Assembly: GCF_007994075.1 (NCBI RefSeq)
Contig: NZ_VIWU01000001.1
Location: forward strand, 2,108,001 to 2,172,000
Direction: 5' to 3'
From: Pseudonocardia hierapolitana
Lineage (GTDB): Bacteria > Actinomycetota > Actinomycetes > Mycobacteriales > Pseudonocardiaceae
DNA: 64,000 nucleotides
Part shown: positions 50,105 through 58,483 of the stretch, piece by piece
How the letters are laid out: the number at the start of each line of letters is the position of its first letter
Position numbering within the stretch: position 1 is the stretch's first letter
The notes under the pieces: model-generated
What the model was told of the DNA's origin: nothing
The model's database searches: none
What the model saw: only the letters and a program-made list of their open reading frames with translations
Made by a program: the position numbers and the translations under genes

Positions 50105-51324
50105 GCGCGTTCCGCGGTGGCGACCGCGGGGGCCGGGACGGCAGCGGGCAGCGTGGCAGCGACCCGGAACCCGCCGTCGGGCAGCGGGCCCGCGGCGAAG
50201 TGGCCACCGACGGCCGCCACCCGCTCGTGCAGGCCGATCAGGCCGTAGCCGGACGCGGGCCGCGGCTCGACCGGGCCGGTCGGCGCGTCGTTGGTGATCG
50301 AGAGTTCCAGCTCGCTGCCGCCCCACCGCAGCTCGACGACGGTGGGCACGCCCACATCTGCGTGCTTCAGAACGTTGGTGAGGGCTTCCTGGACGATGCG
50401 GTACGCCGTCAGGTCCGCCCCCAGGTCGAGGGCGCGCGGCCGCCCGTGCCGCACGACGCGGGCCGGCACGCCGGCGGCGAGCACGCGCTGGACGAGGGGC
50501 TCGAGCTCGTCGAGCCCGACCCGGGGCTGCGTCTCGGGCTCGTCCGCGTCGCCGGACCCGTCGTCGTCCGGTCGCCCGTCGACGCGCAGGACGCCGAGCA
50601 TGCGTCGCAGCTCGGTCATGGCCTGCGTGCCGGCTCCCTCGATGTCGGCGAGGGCCTGGGCAGCGCGGTCCTGCTTCCCGGCCGCCAGCACGCGGCGGGC
50701 GCCCGCGGCCTGCAGGGTCATCACGCCGACGGAGTGGGAGACGATGTCGTGCAGGTCACGGGCTATGCGGGCGCGCTCGGCGGCGAGGGCGTCCTGCGCC
50801 TCGCGGCGGCGCTGCCGCTCGAGCAGGTCGAGCCGCTCGTGGTGCGCGCGCGCCCACCGGCCGAGGCTCCACGCTCCGGCATTGACCAGCGAGAGCAGCG
50901 TCAACGACGCCACCAGCACGGAGAGCACCAGCTCGGGCGGGGACCCGGCGACCTCACCGGCGGTCAGGATCACCGTCGGGACAAGGCTCAGGGCGAGCGC
51001 CCAGATCCCCGCCGCGCGCGATGACCGGTTCGCCACGGCGAACAGGGCGATCATCAACCCGACCACGGGCCCGTACGACGGGATCGCGACCGCGGCGATC
51101 ACCGCGTGCAGCCACATCACCGCGAACACCACGCGGGGTGCTCGGCGCCGCCAGAACAGCGCGACGAACCCGGCGGCCGCGTATCCGGCGACCCAGGCCG
51201 GAAACGCCTCGGCGCCCGAGAAGACCTGAGAGAACCCGACCAGGTCGAGCCCGCATCCGCCCACCACGACGGCGAGGTCGCGGGCCCGGTCGCGCCACTG
51301 CATCCGGGTCGGGGCGGACGTCAT
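50101..51324 (-). CDS. Sensor histidine kinase, HisKA_3 (NarL-partner) type
   Basis: About 407 residues. The N-terminal 150 residues contain four to five membrane helices (WVAGYAAAGFVALFW, VVFAVMWLHAVIAAVAIPSYG, GIWALALSLVPTVILTAGEV, LVLSVLVASLTLLSLVNAGAW) and no large extracytoplasmic domain. The phospho-acceptor His is in RARIARDLHDIVSHSVGVM, and the ATPase shows YRIVQEALTNVLKHA (N box) and ASGYGLIGLHERVAAVGG (G boxes). With few external residues it probably senses within the membrane. ATG 51324 or GTG 51342 may be the start. Confidence 0.92.
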   Translation of the reverse strand: MTSAPTRMQWRDRARDLAVVVGGCGLDLVGFSQVFSGAEAFPAWVAGYAAAGFVALFWRRRAPRVVFAVMWLHAVIAAVAIPSYGPVVGLMIALFAVANRSSRAAGIWALALSLVPTVILTAGEVAGSPPELVLSVLVASLTLLSLVNAGAWSLGRWARAHHERLDLLERQRRREAQDALAAERARIARDLHDIVSHSVGVMTLQAAGARRVLAAGKQDRAAQALADIEGAGTQAMTELRRMLGVLRVDGRPDDDGSGDADEPETQPRVGLDELEPLVQRVLAAGVPARVVRHGRPRALDLGADLTAYRIVQEALTNVLKHADVGVPTVVELRWGGSELELSITNDAPTGPVEPRPASGYGLIGLHERVAAVGGHFAAGPLPDGGFRVAATLPAAVPAPAVATAERA

Positions 51325-51500
51325 GATCGCATCATTTCGCACCGGATGCGTCCCGTCGTCCGCCCCCGGGCGGACGAGTCATGTCCTCCCGGGGAAGGAC
51401 GCGCCGGTGCGTTGATCATTAGATCCTGCGCGCCGTCATGATCCGCTCGACGAACGTCGACACGCCGGGTCGATCCAGTACAGCAAACACGGGGGAATCC

Positions 51501-52493
51501 GTGAACCTCTTCCGACGATGTGCCGCCGTGCTCGCGGTGGCGACCGTGATGGCAGGGGGCACCGCCTTCGAGGCGAGTGCCACCACGTCCGCCAAGTCCG
51601 ACACGTTCGGTCCGGCCGTCATCACCGATGTCCCTAAGGCTCCGGACACCACGAAGGGCGAGAAGCCGATCCAGAAGGTGGTGGCGCTCGCCACGATCGA
51701 CACCACGCTCCAGGCCGGCAGAACCGCGTACGTCTACTCCACGGTGACCGCCTCCGAGGCCGACGACGTCAACCTCATCGACAACGAGGTGCGGTGCTCG
51801 GGGGCCGGCAAGGCGAACGTCGTCATGGGCGAGAACGTGATGCCGCGGACCAGCGGATCCCCGCTCAGCACGATCACTGTCGTCACCCGGTTCCTGGTCA
51901 AGGCGACAACCTCCGGCGAGCTCACGTGCAACCAGTACCTGCGCACGGCGTCCACCTCGCCCAACGTCTCCCGCGAGACCGTGAAGAGCGAGCTGCGGTT
52001 CGCGTCCGAGGACGTCATCGGCGACGTGAACGGCGCGGCCCTCCAGCGCTCCCTGCCGCCGGGGAACACGCCCGTGACGTCCTCGGTCACGACCCCCGTC
52101 CTCAGCGGCAGGATCCCGGCCGGTCTCAAGGAGCTGGCCGTCATCGCCGACGTGGAGTTCCACCGTTGCAACACCGCGTCGAAGTGCACGGTCAAGGCCC
52201 GCTTCGCGCTGAGCGTGTCGACCTCGGGCGGCGCGAACTGCCCGTCCGCTCCGGTCGCCCAGATCGAGCGGACCCTGCAACGGGGCGTCAACCACGCCGC
52301 GGTACCGCTCTACACCATCGTCCCGCTCAAGGCCGGCTGCACGGACTTCCAGGCCAAGGTGACGACCACCCACCTGGCAGGCGACCCCGGTTCCGTGGGC
52401 GGCGAGGTGAAGCTCCCCGACAAGACCGGCCCGATCACCTCGGACCCGAAGCACGACTCCGCGATGACCCACGTCTTCGCGGTTCCCAGCTAG
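51501..52493 (+). CDS. Secreted protein of unknown function
   Basis: A 330-residue exported protein. Signal peptide: NLFRRCAAVLAVATVMAGGTAFEASA. The mature part is beta-rich and Thr/Ser/Val-rich, with three pairs of Cys (RCSGAGK, LTCNQYL, HRCNTASKCTVK, ANCPSAP, AGCTDF) suited to disulfides outside the cell, and a tandem theme of strand-like segments (VVALATIDTTLQAGRTAYVY, STITVVTRFLVKATTSGELTC, ELAVIADVEFHRC). No catalytic motif is recognised. GTG 51501 follows GGGGGAA. Divergent from the histidine kinase, so it might belong to that system's regulon (inference). Confidence 0.72.
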   Translation: MNLFRRCAAVLAVATVMAGGTAFEASATTSAKSDTFGPAVITDVPKAPDTTKGEKPIQKVVALATIDTTLQAGRTAYVYSTVTASEADDVNLIDNEVRCSGAGKANVVMGENVMPRTSGSPLSTITVVTRFLVKATTSGELTCNQYLRTASTSPNVSRETVKSELRFASEDVIGDVNGAALQRSLPPGNTPVTSSVTTPVLSGRIPAGLKELAVIADVEFHRCNTASKCTVKARFALSVSTSGGANCPSAPVAQIERTLQRGVNHAAVPLYTIVPLKAGCTDFQAKVTTTHLAGDPGSVGGEVKLPDKTGPITSDPKHDSAMTHVFAVPS

Positions 52494-52530
52494 CCGATAA
52501 GCGTTTGCCGGCACGGCTACCGTCACCACC

Positions 52531-53940
52531 GTGGCCAAGGTCGTACTCACCCCGCAGGCGGAGAACTTCCCCGCCTGGTACCAGGACGTCGTTGCGCGCG
52601 CCGAACTGGCCGACAACGGTCCGGCGCGGGGGACCATGGTCATCCGACCGTGGGGGTACGCGATCTGGGAGCTCATGCAGGCCGACATGGACCGGCGGAT
52701 CAAGGCGACGGGAGCCCAGAACGTCGCCTTCCCGCTGTTCATCCCCATGAGCTTCCTGGAGAAGGAGAAGCAGCACGTCGAGGGCTTCTCCCCGGAGCTG
52801 GCGGTGGTCACCCACGGCGGCGGGGAGGAGCTCACCGAACCGCTGGTGGTGCGGCCCACCTCGGAGACGGTCATCAACCACTACTTCGCCAAGTGGGTGC
52901 AGTCCCACCGGGACCTGCCGTTGATGATCAACCTCTGGAACAACGTGGTCCGCTGGGAGCTGCGCCCGCGGGTCTTCCTGCGCACCACCGAGTTCCTCTG
53001 GCAGGAGGGCCACACCGCCCACGCCACCTACGAGGACGCGGTCGAGGAGACCCGGCGCATGCTGGAGGTCTACCGGCGGTTCATGGAGGAGACCCTCGCC
53101 ATCTCCGTGGCCGTGGGAGAGAAGTCGCCGGGCGAGCGCTTCGCCGGCGCCGACCACACCTTCACCTGCGAGGCGCTGATGCGCGACGGCAAGGCGCTGC
53201 AGATGGGCACCAGCCACAACCTGGGCCACAACTTCGCGCGTGCCTTCGACATCCAGTACCTCGACGCGGGCGGCGAGCGGCGGCACGCCGCCACCACCTC
53301 ATGGGGCACGTCCACGCGCATGATCGGCGGGACGATCATGGTCCACGGCGACGACCACGGGCTGCGCCTGCCCCCGACGATCGCGCCGCACCAGGTGGTG
53401 ATCATGCAGCTCGACTCCGAAGGCGAGGCCGCAAGGCGCGTCGAGGCCGAGCTGCGCGCCGCCGGGGTCCGCACGCACCTCGACGACCGCACCCACACCT
53501 CGTTCGGACGCCGGTCCGTCGACTGGGAGATCAAGGGCGTGCCCGTCCGGATCGAGCTGGGCGCGCGGGAGCTCGCCGCAGGTGAAGCCACGCTGGTCCG
53601 CCGCGACGACCGCAGCAAGAGCAAGGTGCCGCTCGACGGCGCCGCGCGTGCTGCCATCGCCCTGCTCGACGAGATCCAGCAGGCGTTGTTCACCCGGTCG
53701 CGGGCCTTCCGCGAGGAGAACACCCACCCCGTCACCGACTTCGACGATTTCACGCAGCGACTCGGTGACGGAGGGCTGTTCCTCGCCGCCTGGTCCGGCA
53801 CCGAGGAGTCCGAACAGGCACTCCGCGAGCGGACCAGCGCCACGATCCGCTGCATCGTCGACGCCGACCCGCCCGCACCCACCTGCCTGATCACCGGCAT
53901 GCCCGCCGAGCACACCGTGCTGATCGGCCGGGCCTACTGA
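52531..53940 (+). CDS. proS: Prolyl-tRNA synthetase, short class II form (archaeal/eukaryal-like)
   Basis: A 469-residue class II synthetase charging tRNA-Pro. Motif 1: GTMVIRPWGYAIWELMQADM. Motif 2 region: LVVRPTSETVINHYFAKWVQ and WELRPRVFLRTTEFLWQEGHT. Motif 3: STRMIGGTIMVHGDDHGLRLP, then the anticodon-binding domain (PTIAPHQVVIMQLDSE through KGVPVRIELGARE). No bacterial editing insertion is present between motifs 2 and 3, and the C-terminus ends in a Zn-lobe-like CLITG...GRAY. Most actinobacteria carry the longer bacterial form, so this may be the sole or a second copy. GTG start at 52531. Confidence 0.93.
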   Translation: MAKVVLTPQAENFPAWYQDVVARAELADNGPARGTMVIRPWGYAIWELMQADMDRRIKATGAQNVAFPLFIPMSFLEKEKQHVEGFSPELAVVTHGGGEELTEPLVVRPTSETVINHYFAKWVQSHRDLPLMINLWNNVVRWELRPRVFLRTTEFLWQEGHTAHATYEDAVEETRRMLEVYRRFMEETLAISVAVGEKSPGERFAGADHTFTCEALMRDGKALQMGTSHNLGHNFARAFDIQYLDAGGERRHAATTSWGTSTRMIGGTIMVHGDDHGLRLPPTIAPHQVVIMQLDSEGEAARRVEAELRAAGVRTHLDDRTHTSFGRRSVDWEIKGVPVRIELGARELAAGEATLVRRDDRSKSKVPLDGAARAAIALLDEIQQALFTRSRAFREENTHPVTDFDDFTQRLGDGGLFLAAWSGTEESEQALRERTSATIRCIVDADPPAPTCLITGMPAEHTVLIGRAY

Positions 53941-53965
53941 CGCGCGTCGCCGACCGATCCCGCGC

Positions 53966-54217
53966 TCACATCCACTCGCGGTCGGCCTCGTCGCGCAGCG
54001 TCAGCACGGTCCGGAGCACGTACTCGACGGCCGACTCGAACGCGCCGCCCCGCAGCTCGTCGCGCGTGGCGAGGTTCCGCGCCGCGAACTCGAGGGTCCG
54101 GTCCGGCCCGGCCCGCCGGACGACCATCGCGGCGATCTCCTCGAGGTCGAGGCCCGGGTGGTCGAGGCGGACCAGCGCGAACTCGACGACCAGCTCGTCC
54201 ACCGTCACGCGATCCAC
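53966..54217 (-). CDS. Hypothetical small protein
   Basis: About 83 residues, acidic and helical: RVTVDELVVEFALVRLDHPG, LDLEEIAAMVVRRAGPDRTL, EFAARNLATRDELRGGAFES and AVEYVLRTVLTLRDEADREW. No membrane segment or known motif. GTG at 54217 is the likely start. It is on the strand opposite to proS, 25 bases from its stop, and is followed upstream by the phosphatase gene on the same strand (54273-55511), so it could be its downstream partner. Function unknown. Confidence 0.55.
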   Translation of the reverse strand: MDRVTVDELVVEFALVRLDHPGLDLEEIAAMVVRRAGPDRTLEFAARNLATRDELRGGAFESAVEYVLRTVLTLRDEADREWM

Positions 54218-54272
54218 CCCCGCCCGTCTCGACGTACCCGCTCCACCGTAGCGCCGGTCGGGATGCGTGAGC

Positions 54273-55511
54273 TCAGGTCGGCATCGACAATCCGGCGCCG
54301 TCCACCAGCAGCCGCGACACCATCAGCACGGCGACGTCGTCGGCGGCCGGCTCGGCGCCGAGCAGCTCGAACATCACCTTTCCGCAGATGGCGTCCGCCG
54401 GTCCGGGGGACAGGGCCGCGCACAGCCTCCGTATCCCGACGTCCGGGGAGAACCCTCGCCTTTCAATGAGGCCGTCGGTGTAGAGGAAGAGCGCGTGCCC
54501 GGCCGGAAGCGGGATCGGGGTGGCGCGCCGCGGGCGCGTGGGGTCGACGCCGAGCGGCAGGTCGGGCGGCAGGTCCACCACGCGGGCCGGCGCATCGGGT
54601 GGCGTGGTCACCGGTGGCGGGTGGCCGGCGCAAGACGCGACCAGGCAATCACTGGACGGCGACAGGACCGCGCACAGGACCGTGGCCATGATCCCGTGCT
54701 CGAAGTGCCGGACGTGCGCGTCGAGGCGCGCGAGCAGGTCGGCCGGGTCGTCGGTCTGCAGGGCGTACGCGCGCAGGGCCGTGCGGAGCCGTCCCATCGC
54801 GACGGCGGCCTGAATGCCGCGACCGGCCACGTCGCCGACGACGACGAAGACGTGCCCCGACGGAACGTCGAAGACGTCGTACCAGTCGCCCCCGACCTGT
54901 CCTCCGCCGCCGGGTGCGTACCGGGAAGCGAACTCCATGCCCGGCACGGCAGGCAGCTTCGCGGGCAGGAGGCTGCGCTGGAGCGTCGCGGCGGCAGCCC
55001 GCGACACCTGGATCTGCCTCGCCTGGGTGGCGAGCGCCACGCGATCGGCCGCGAGCTGGAGGAGCTCGGTCTCCTCGGGCGTGAAGAGCCGGGTGGTCAG
55101 GCTTCCGACGTGCAGGACACCGATCGCCTCGCCGCCGGACATCAGTGGAACACCGAGGAGGGAGCGGATCCCCTTGTCGCGCAGGATCGGGTTGAGGACG
55201 TTCGAGTGGTCGACCGCCTCGAGGATGACCGGCGCCTTCAGCGCGGCGATCCGCCCGGCGAACCCCCTCCCGAGTGGGATCCGGACGCCCTGGCGCACCT
55301 CCTCCTCGATGCCACGGGCCGCCGTCGCGACGAGGTACTGCCCGGACGGGTCCAGCAGGAGCACCGCCGCGGTGTCCACCTCGAGGAGATCACGCACCCG
55401 GTCGAGCAGCTCGGCGAGCAGCTCCTCGACCCCGAGATGTCCGAGCGCCGTATCCGTGATCGCCTCGATGCGACGGAGTCGCTCGCGCGGCAGCTCGACG
55501 TCCGTCGCCAT
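54273..55511 (-). CDS. GAF-domain SpoIIE-type PP2C phosphatase
   Basis: A 412-residue signalling phosphatase. Residues about 15-165 are a GAF sensor (VEELLAELLDRVRDLLEV, GRGFAGRIAALKAP, RSLLGVPLMSGGEAIGVLHV). Residues about 180-405 are a PP2C/SpoIIE domain: LQRSLLPAKLPAVPGMEFAS, GGDWYDVFDVPSGHVFVVVGDVAGRG (metal-binding Asp residues), LLARLDAHVRHFE, FLYTDGLIERRG and ADDVAVLMV. Such proteins dephosphorylate anti-anti-sigma factors in partner-switching. No STAS or anti-sigma gene adjoins it here. Confidence 0.91.
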   Translation of the reverse strand: MATDVELPRERLRRIEAITDTALGHLGVEELLAELLDRVRDLLEVDTAAVLLLDPSGQYLVATAARGIEEEVRQGVRIPLGRGFAGRIAALKAPVILEAVDHSNVLNPILRDKGIRSLLGVPLMSGGEAIGVLHVGSLTTRLFTPEETELLQLAADRVALATQARQIQVSRAAAATLQRSLLPAKLPAVPGMEFASRYAPGGGGQVGGDWYDVFDVPSGHVFVVVGDVAGRGIQAAVAMGRLRTALRAYALQTDDPADLLARLDAHVRHFEHGIMATVLCAVLSPSSDCLVASCAGHPPPVTTPPDAPARVVDLPPDLPLGVDPTRPRRATPIPLPAGHALFLYTDGLIERRGFSPDVGIRRLCAALSPGPADAICGKVMFELLGAEPAADDVAVLMVSRLLVDGAGLSMPT

Positions 55512-55614
55512 GGAGGGAGACTAGCCGCACGCCGCACGATCGGGGCTGCCGCGGCCCTGCCGGTAGCGGACGGTCACGCAGCCGCCTCGACGCCCACTCC
55601 CGGGCAGCGCAGGC

Positions 55615-56217
55615 TCAGACCTGCCCCTTGACCTCCTCGTAGCCGACCTTGCCCGGCGCCTCGCTCGGCGTGTAGATCACGCGGATCACGCCCGTCGGGT
55701 ACGCCTCGGTCAACCTGACCTTCAGGTGATAGGGCGCGTCGCCGTCGTCGAAGAGCCTGCGGCCCTTGCGCGCCGCAACCGGGTGCACCAGCAGACGGAG
55801 CTCGTCGACCAGCCCGGCGGCGAGCAGCTGCTGCACGACGGAGATCGAGCCCGGGATGAGGATGCCCTTGACCCCCGCATCCGCCTTGAGCGCGGCGACG
55901 GCCTCGACGAGATCGCCCTCGATCAGTTCGGAGTTGCGCCACGAGAACTCCAGCGACTGGCGCGAGACGACGACCTTGCGCGTGTCCCCGAGCCGCTCGG
56001 CGAACTCCGCGTCCTCCCCGCCCGCGGTCTCCCGGTCGGGCCATGCCCCGGCGAAGCTGTCGTAGGTCTCGCGGCCGATGAGCAGCACGTCGGCGGTGTC
56101 GTAGTCCTCGACGACCGCGCGGCCCATGTTCTCGTCGAAGTAGGGGAAGTGCCAGTCGGGGTCGATCTCGGCGACGCCGTCGGCCGAGATGAACAGTGTC
56201 GAGACAACCTTCGCCAT
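55615..56217 (-). CDS. Dihydrofolate reductase (RibD C-terminal) family protein
   Basis: A 200-residue intact member of the family that is frameshifted at 30063: VVSTLFISADGVAEIDPDWH, DVLLIGRETYDSFAGAWPD, KVVVSRQSLEFSWRNSEL, KGILIPGSISVVQQLLAAGL and VDELRLLVHPVAARKGRRLF. Related proteins reduce small aminopyrimidine/pterin-like substrates with NADPH; specificity unknown. ATG 56217 has GGGAG seven bases upstream. The upstream frame to 56637 is the shadow of the minisatellite in the opposite gene. Confidence 0.87.
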   Translation of the reverse strand: MAKVVSTLFISADGVAEIDPDWHFPYFDENMGRAVVEDYDTADVLLIGRETYDSFAGAWPDRETAGGEDAEFAERLGDTRKVVVSRQSLEFSWRNSELIEGDLVEAVAALKADAGVKGILIPGSISVVQQLLAAGLVDELRLLVHPVAARKGRRLFDDGDAPYHLKVRLTEAYPTGVIRVIYTPSEAPGKVGYEEVKGQV

Positions 56218-56347
56218 CGTGGTGCTCCCTTCGCATCGGATGTGCCGGAAGGTAGACCGGGCCGGGGTCGAAACCTCATCGCACCCGTTCGGACGGATCA
56301 CGGGGTAGATCGGCGCAGGTGGGCGGCGGGGCCCGTACCGTCGGCCC

Positions 56348-56932
56348 ATGTCACCGACACGTGGCATGGGACGCGGATCGCCGATCAGCTGTGACCTGCA
56401 GGTCTCGCTCACCGTCGAGCAGGACCCCGAAGGCACCGTCACCGCCCGCCTCGTCGCGGACGAGCAGGACGGGCTGCTCGTCGAGGTCGAGTTCACCGGT
56501 GACGAGCTCGCGCTGCTGCTCGCGGGCGAGACGATCGCCGTGCCGGCGCTGGTGAGCGGCCCCGAGCAACCGGACACCGAGCAGCCGGACACCGAGCAGC
56601 CGGACACCGAGCAGCCGGACACCGAGCAGCCGGACACCGATGAGCCGGTGATCGAACCGGACGTCGTCGTGCCCGAGTCGGCACCGGATCAGACGGCGCG
56701 CAGCGGCACGGATCTCGACGAGCCGCCCGTGGGGACGGAGCCGATCGCACGCAGCACCGACGTGAGGCCGGGCGAAGCGGTGCTGGCCTACATCCACGGA
56801 CGGTGGCGTGATGCCGTCGTGGTCCGGCGCGACATCGGCAGCCTCCTGGTCTCCTACACGCGGCCGGGCTCGTTCGGCCGGGTGCAGCAGCGGATCGCCA
56901 CCGAGCGGGTTCGCAGGCGGCTCGGCGAGTAG
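56348..56932 (+). CDS. Unknown protein with a Pro/Asp/Glu-rich repeat linker
   Basis: 194 residues. The N-terminal part (QVSLTVEQDPEGTVTARLVA, VEVEFTGDELALLLAGETI) is a small beta region. It is followed by five perfect EQPDT repeats, then a compact C-terminal domain (GEAVLAYIHGRWRDAVVVRR, SLLVSYTRPGSFGRVQQRIA) that resembles a small SH3-like or Tudor-like module. No family recognised. ATG 56348 is used; ATG 56366 is also possible. The start region lies divergent from the DHFR-like gene. Confidence 0.7.
   Translation: MSPTRGMGRGSPISCDLQVSLTVEQDPEGTVTARLVADEQDGLLVEVEFTGDELALLLAGETIAVPALVSGPEQPDTEQPDTEQPDTEQPDTEQPDTDEPVIEPDVVVPESAPDQTARSGTDLDEPPVGTEPIARSTDVRPGEAVLAYIHGRWRDAVVVRRDIGSLLVSYTRPGSFGRVQQRIATERVRRRLGE
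56564..56638 (+). repeat. 15-bp minisatellite, five units, in coding sequence
   Basis: Five tandem copies of GAGCAGCCGGACACC, the first with one substitution (A for G at position six), encode EQPDT five times. The unit is a multiple of three, so length change by slippage keeps the frame. It is not a CRISPR because the units are directly adjacent, without spacers. Confidence 0.9.
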
Positions 56933-56936
56933 GCCG

Positions 56937-57392
56937 CTACCGCCGGCGACGTGCGTGCGGCCGAGCGGCCGCGCCGACGGTCGCAGGCCGGTCCTCCCCC
57001 AGGGGACCCGCCTCGGGCGCGGGCCGGGGAGACGGGATCGACACGTTCGACGGCGCAGGTTCGGCGGGTGGTGGCGCACCCCCGCCGCCCGCTGCCCTCG
57101 CCCCGGAGCGCAACAGCAGCGCGCCGAGCACACCGAGCACCGAGACGGCGGCGGTCACCAGGAAGACGTCGTTCAGGGCGACGACGTACACCTGCAGGTT
57201 GGTCTGCTGGTACCACCCGTACAGCCCCAGCAGCTGCGGGGTGCCCGGCGGGCCCACGGCAGGCGGGACGGTGCCGTACGGGACGAGCGCGGCCCGGCCG
57301 GCCATCGTCTGTGCCTGGGTGCTGGTCAGCATCGCGGTGAGCACGGCGACACCGAGCGCCGCCGACGTCCGCTGCACCACGTTGTCGAACGC
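56937..57392 (-). pseudogene. C-terminal remnant of an MFS (DHA2) transporter
   Basis: Reading leftwards from about 57392, the frame gives AFDNVVQRTSAALGVAVLTA, MLTSTQAQTMAGRAALVPYG and VVALNDVFLVTAAVSVLGVLGALLLRS, the last two or three helices of a DHA2-type drug transporter with a Pro/Ala/Arg-rich cytosolic tail. The preceding roughly 350 residues are missing: upstream of the junction the opposite strand carries part of an unrelated gene. The ORF's open upstream extension is not protein-like. Confidence 0.75.
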
Positions 57393-57755
57393 GCCGACGG
57401 CTGGGCAGCGCCGATCCCCTCGTACCTGCCGTACGAGCAGTGGCCTGCCGCCAACGCGATCCTCGACGAGGCGGCGGTGTCCGTCCGCAGGCGGCCTGCC
57501 GACATCCGGCGGACCGCCCAGCTCGTCGGCCACATCACCGACGAGCCGGGCGACGTTCGGGTCGACAGCGGTGCAGCGCCCGTGCGCGGGAACGCGGAGC
57601 AGTGGGCGGCCGTGCTCTCGCGGCTCGCCGTCGAGCAGCCGTTCACGAGCTTCGTGTTCTGGCCGGAGCAGCAGACCGCGGACCAGGTCGTCCGATTCGG
57701 GCGGGATGTCGCTCCGCTCGTCGGCAGGGCGGTCAGCGGTGCACGACCGCTGTGA
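57393..57755 (+). pseudogene. C-terminal remnant of a luciferase-like (LLM) flavin monooxygenase
   Basis: From the junction, ADGWAAPIPSYLPYEQWPAAN, ILDEAAVSVRRRPADIRRTA, LVGHITDEPG and VEQPFTSFVFWPEQQTADQVVR ending at TGA 57755 is the last 120 residues of an LLM-class F420- or flavin-dependent monooxygenase (the A-D-G-W-x-P start is the strand carrying a typical barrel motif). No start codon or N-terminal barrel is present. It abuts the MFS remnant head to head. Confidence 0.7.
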
Positions 57756-57758
57756 CCT

Positions 57759-58397
57759 TCACTCGGGCCATGCCGAGCCGAGGATGATCCCGGCGAAGTC
57801 CGCTCGCCGGAACGACGGGTCGAAGTGGGCGATGACGTCATCGTTCATGGTGCCGAAGGTGGTGTCCGGCCGGTCCTTCATGCCCTGGTAGAACGCGTTG
57901 AGGATGCGGTTCTTGAAGTCGGGGCGCGGGTGCGCGGCCGTGACCTCGGCGATCTGCTCCGGCGTGATCTGGTCGAGGTCGAGCCCGAGCACGTCGGCCT
58001 CCACACCCAGCGTGACCAGGCCGATCTCCGGCGCGAGGTGCTCGGGGACACCGGGGGTGGTGTGCAGCGCGATGGCGTACCAGACCTGGCGGGCGTCGGC
58101 CTCGGAGTAGCCGTGGTCGAGCAGGAACGTCCGCGCGGTCTCGGCCCCGTCGATCTCGAACCGGCGGTTGGTGGTTCGGTACTTCTCGGTCAGGCCGAGG
58201 TCGTGGAACATCGCGCCCACGTACAACAGGTCGGGGTCGGCTTCCAGCCCCCGGTACCGGCCCTTGAGCGAGCCCAGGAGGTACACCCGTCGGGAGTGGT
58301 GGAACAGCAGGTCGTCGGCGGCCTCGCGGACCAGCTCGGTGGCGGCCCGGGCAACTGGGGAGTCGGGGATCTCGACCCCGGCGATCACGTCTGTCAT
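57759..58397 (-). CDS. HD-domain phosphohydrolase/hydratase-like protein
   Basis: A 212-residue HD-superfamily metal-dependent enzyme. The metal-binding set is visible: FHHSRRVYLLG (first His), DLLYVGAMFHDLGL (H-D), the later AIALHTTPGVPEHL and LDLDQ. The layout resembles cyanamide hydratase-like and other small HD proteins that act on nitriles or nucleotides; the substrate is unknown. Complete with an ATG start at 58397, divergent from the GlxA-like regulator at 58484, which may control it. Confidence 0.85.
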   Translation of the reverse strand: MTDVIAGVEIPDSPVARAATELVREAADDLLFHHSRRVYLLGSLKGRYRGLEADPDLLYVGAMFHDLGLTEKYRTTNRRFEIDGAETARTFLLDHGYSEADARQVWYAIALHTTPGVPEHLAPEIGLVTLGVEADVLGLDLDQITPEQIAEVTAAHPRPDFKNRILNAFYQGMKDRPDTTFGTMNDDVIAHFDPSFRRADFAGIILGSAWPE

Positions 58398-58483
58398 ACC
58401 CGAGATGCTGGTCGCGCGGGCCCGTGCGACCCATCACCTGACGGACATACTTCGCAGGGAACGGGACGCGGGAGGGAGGGCGG

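Noticed and set aside
51356..51376. GC-rich inverted repeat between the histidine kinase and the secreted-protein gene
   Set aside because: Short, GC-only arms are expected by chance in this genome, and it lies upstream of both genes, where a terminator makes no sense.
55615..56637. N-terminal extension of the DHFR-like gene with repeated Gly-Cys-Ser-Val-Ser
   Set aside because: Antisense of the EQPDT minisatellite in the opposite gene; the real start is ATG 56217.
56564..56638. Possible CRISPR array
   Set aside because: Units of 15 bp are directly adjacent, without spacers, and lie in frame within a coding sequence; no cas genes are present.
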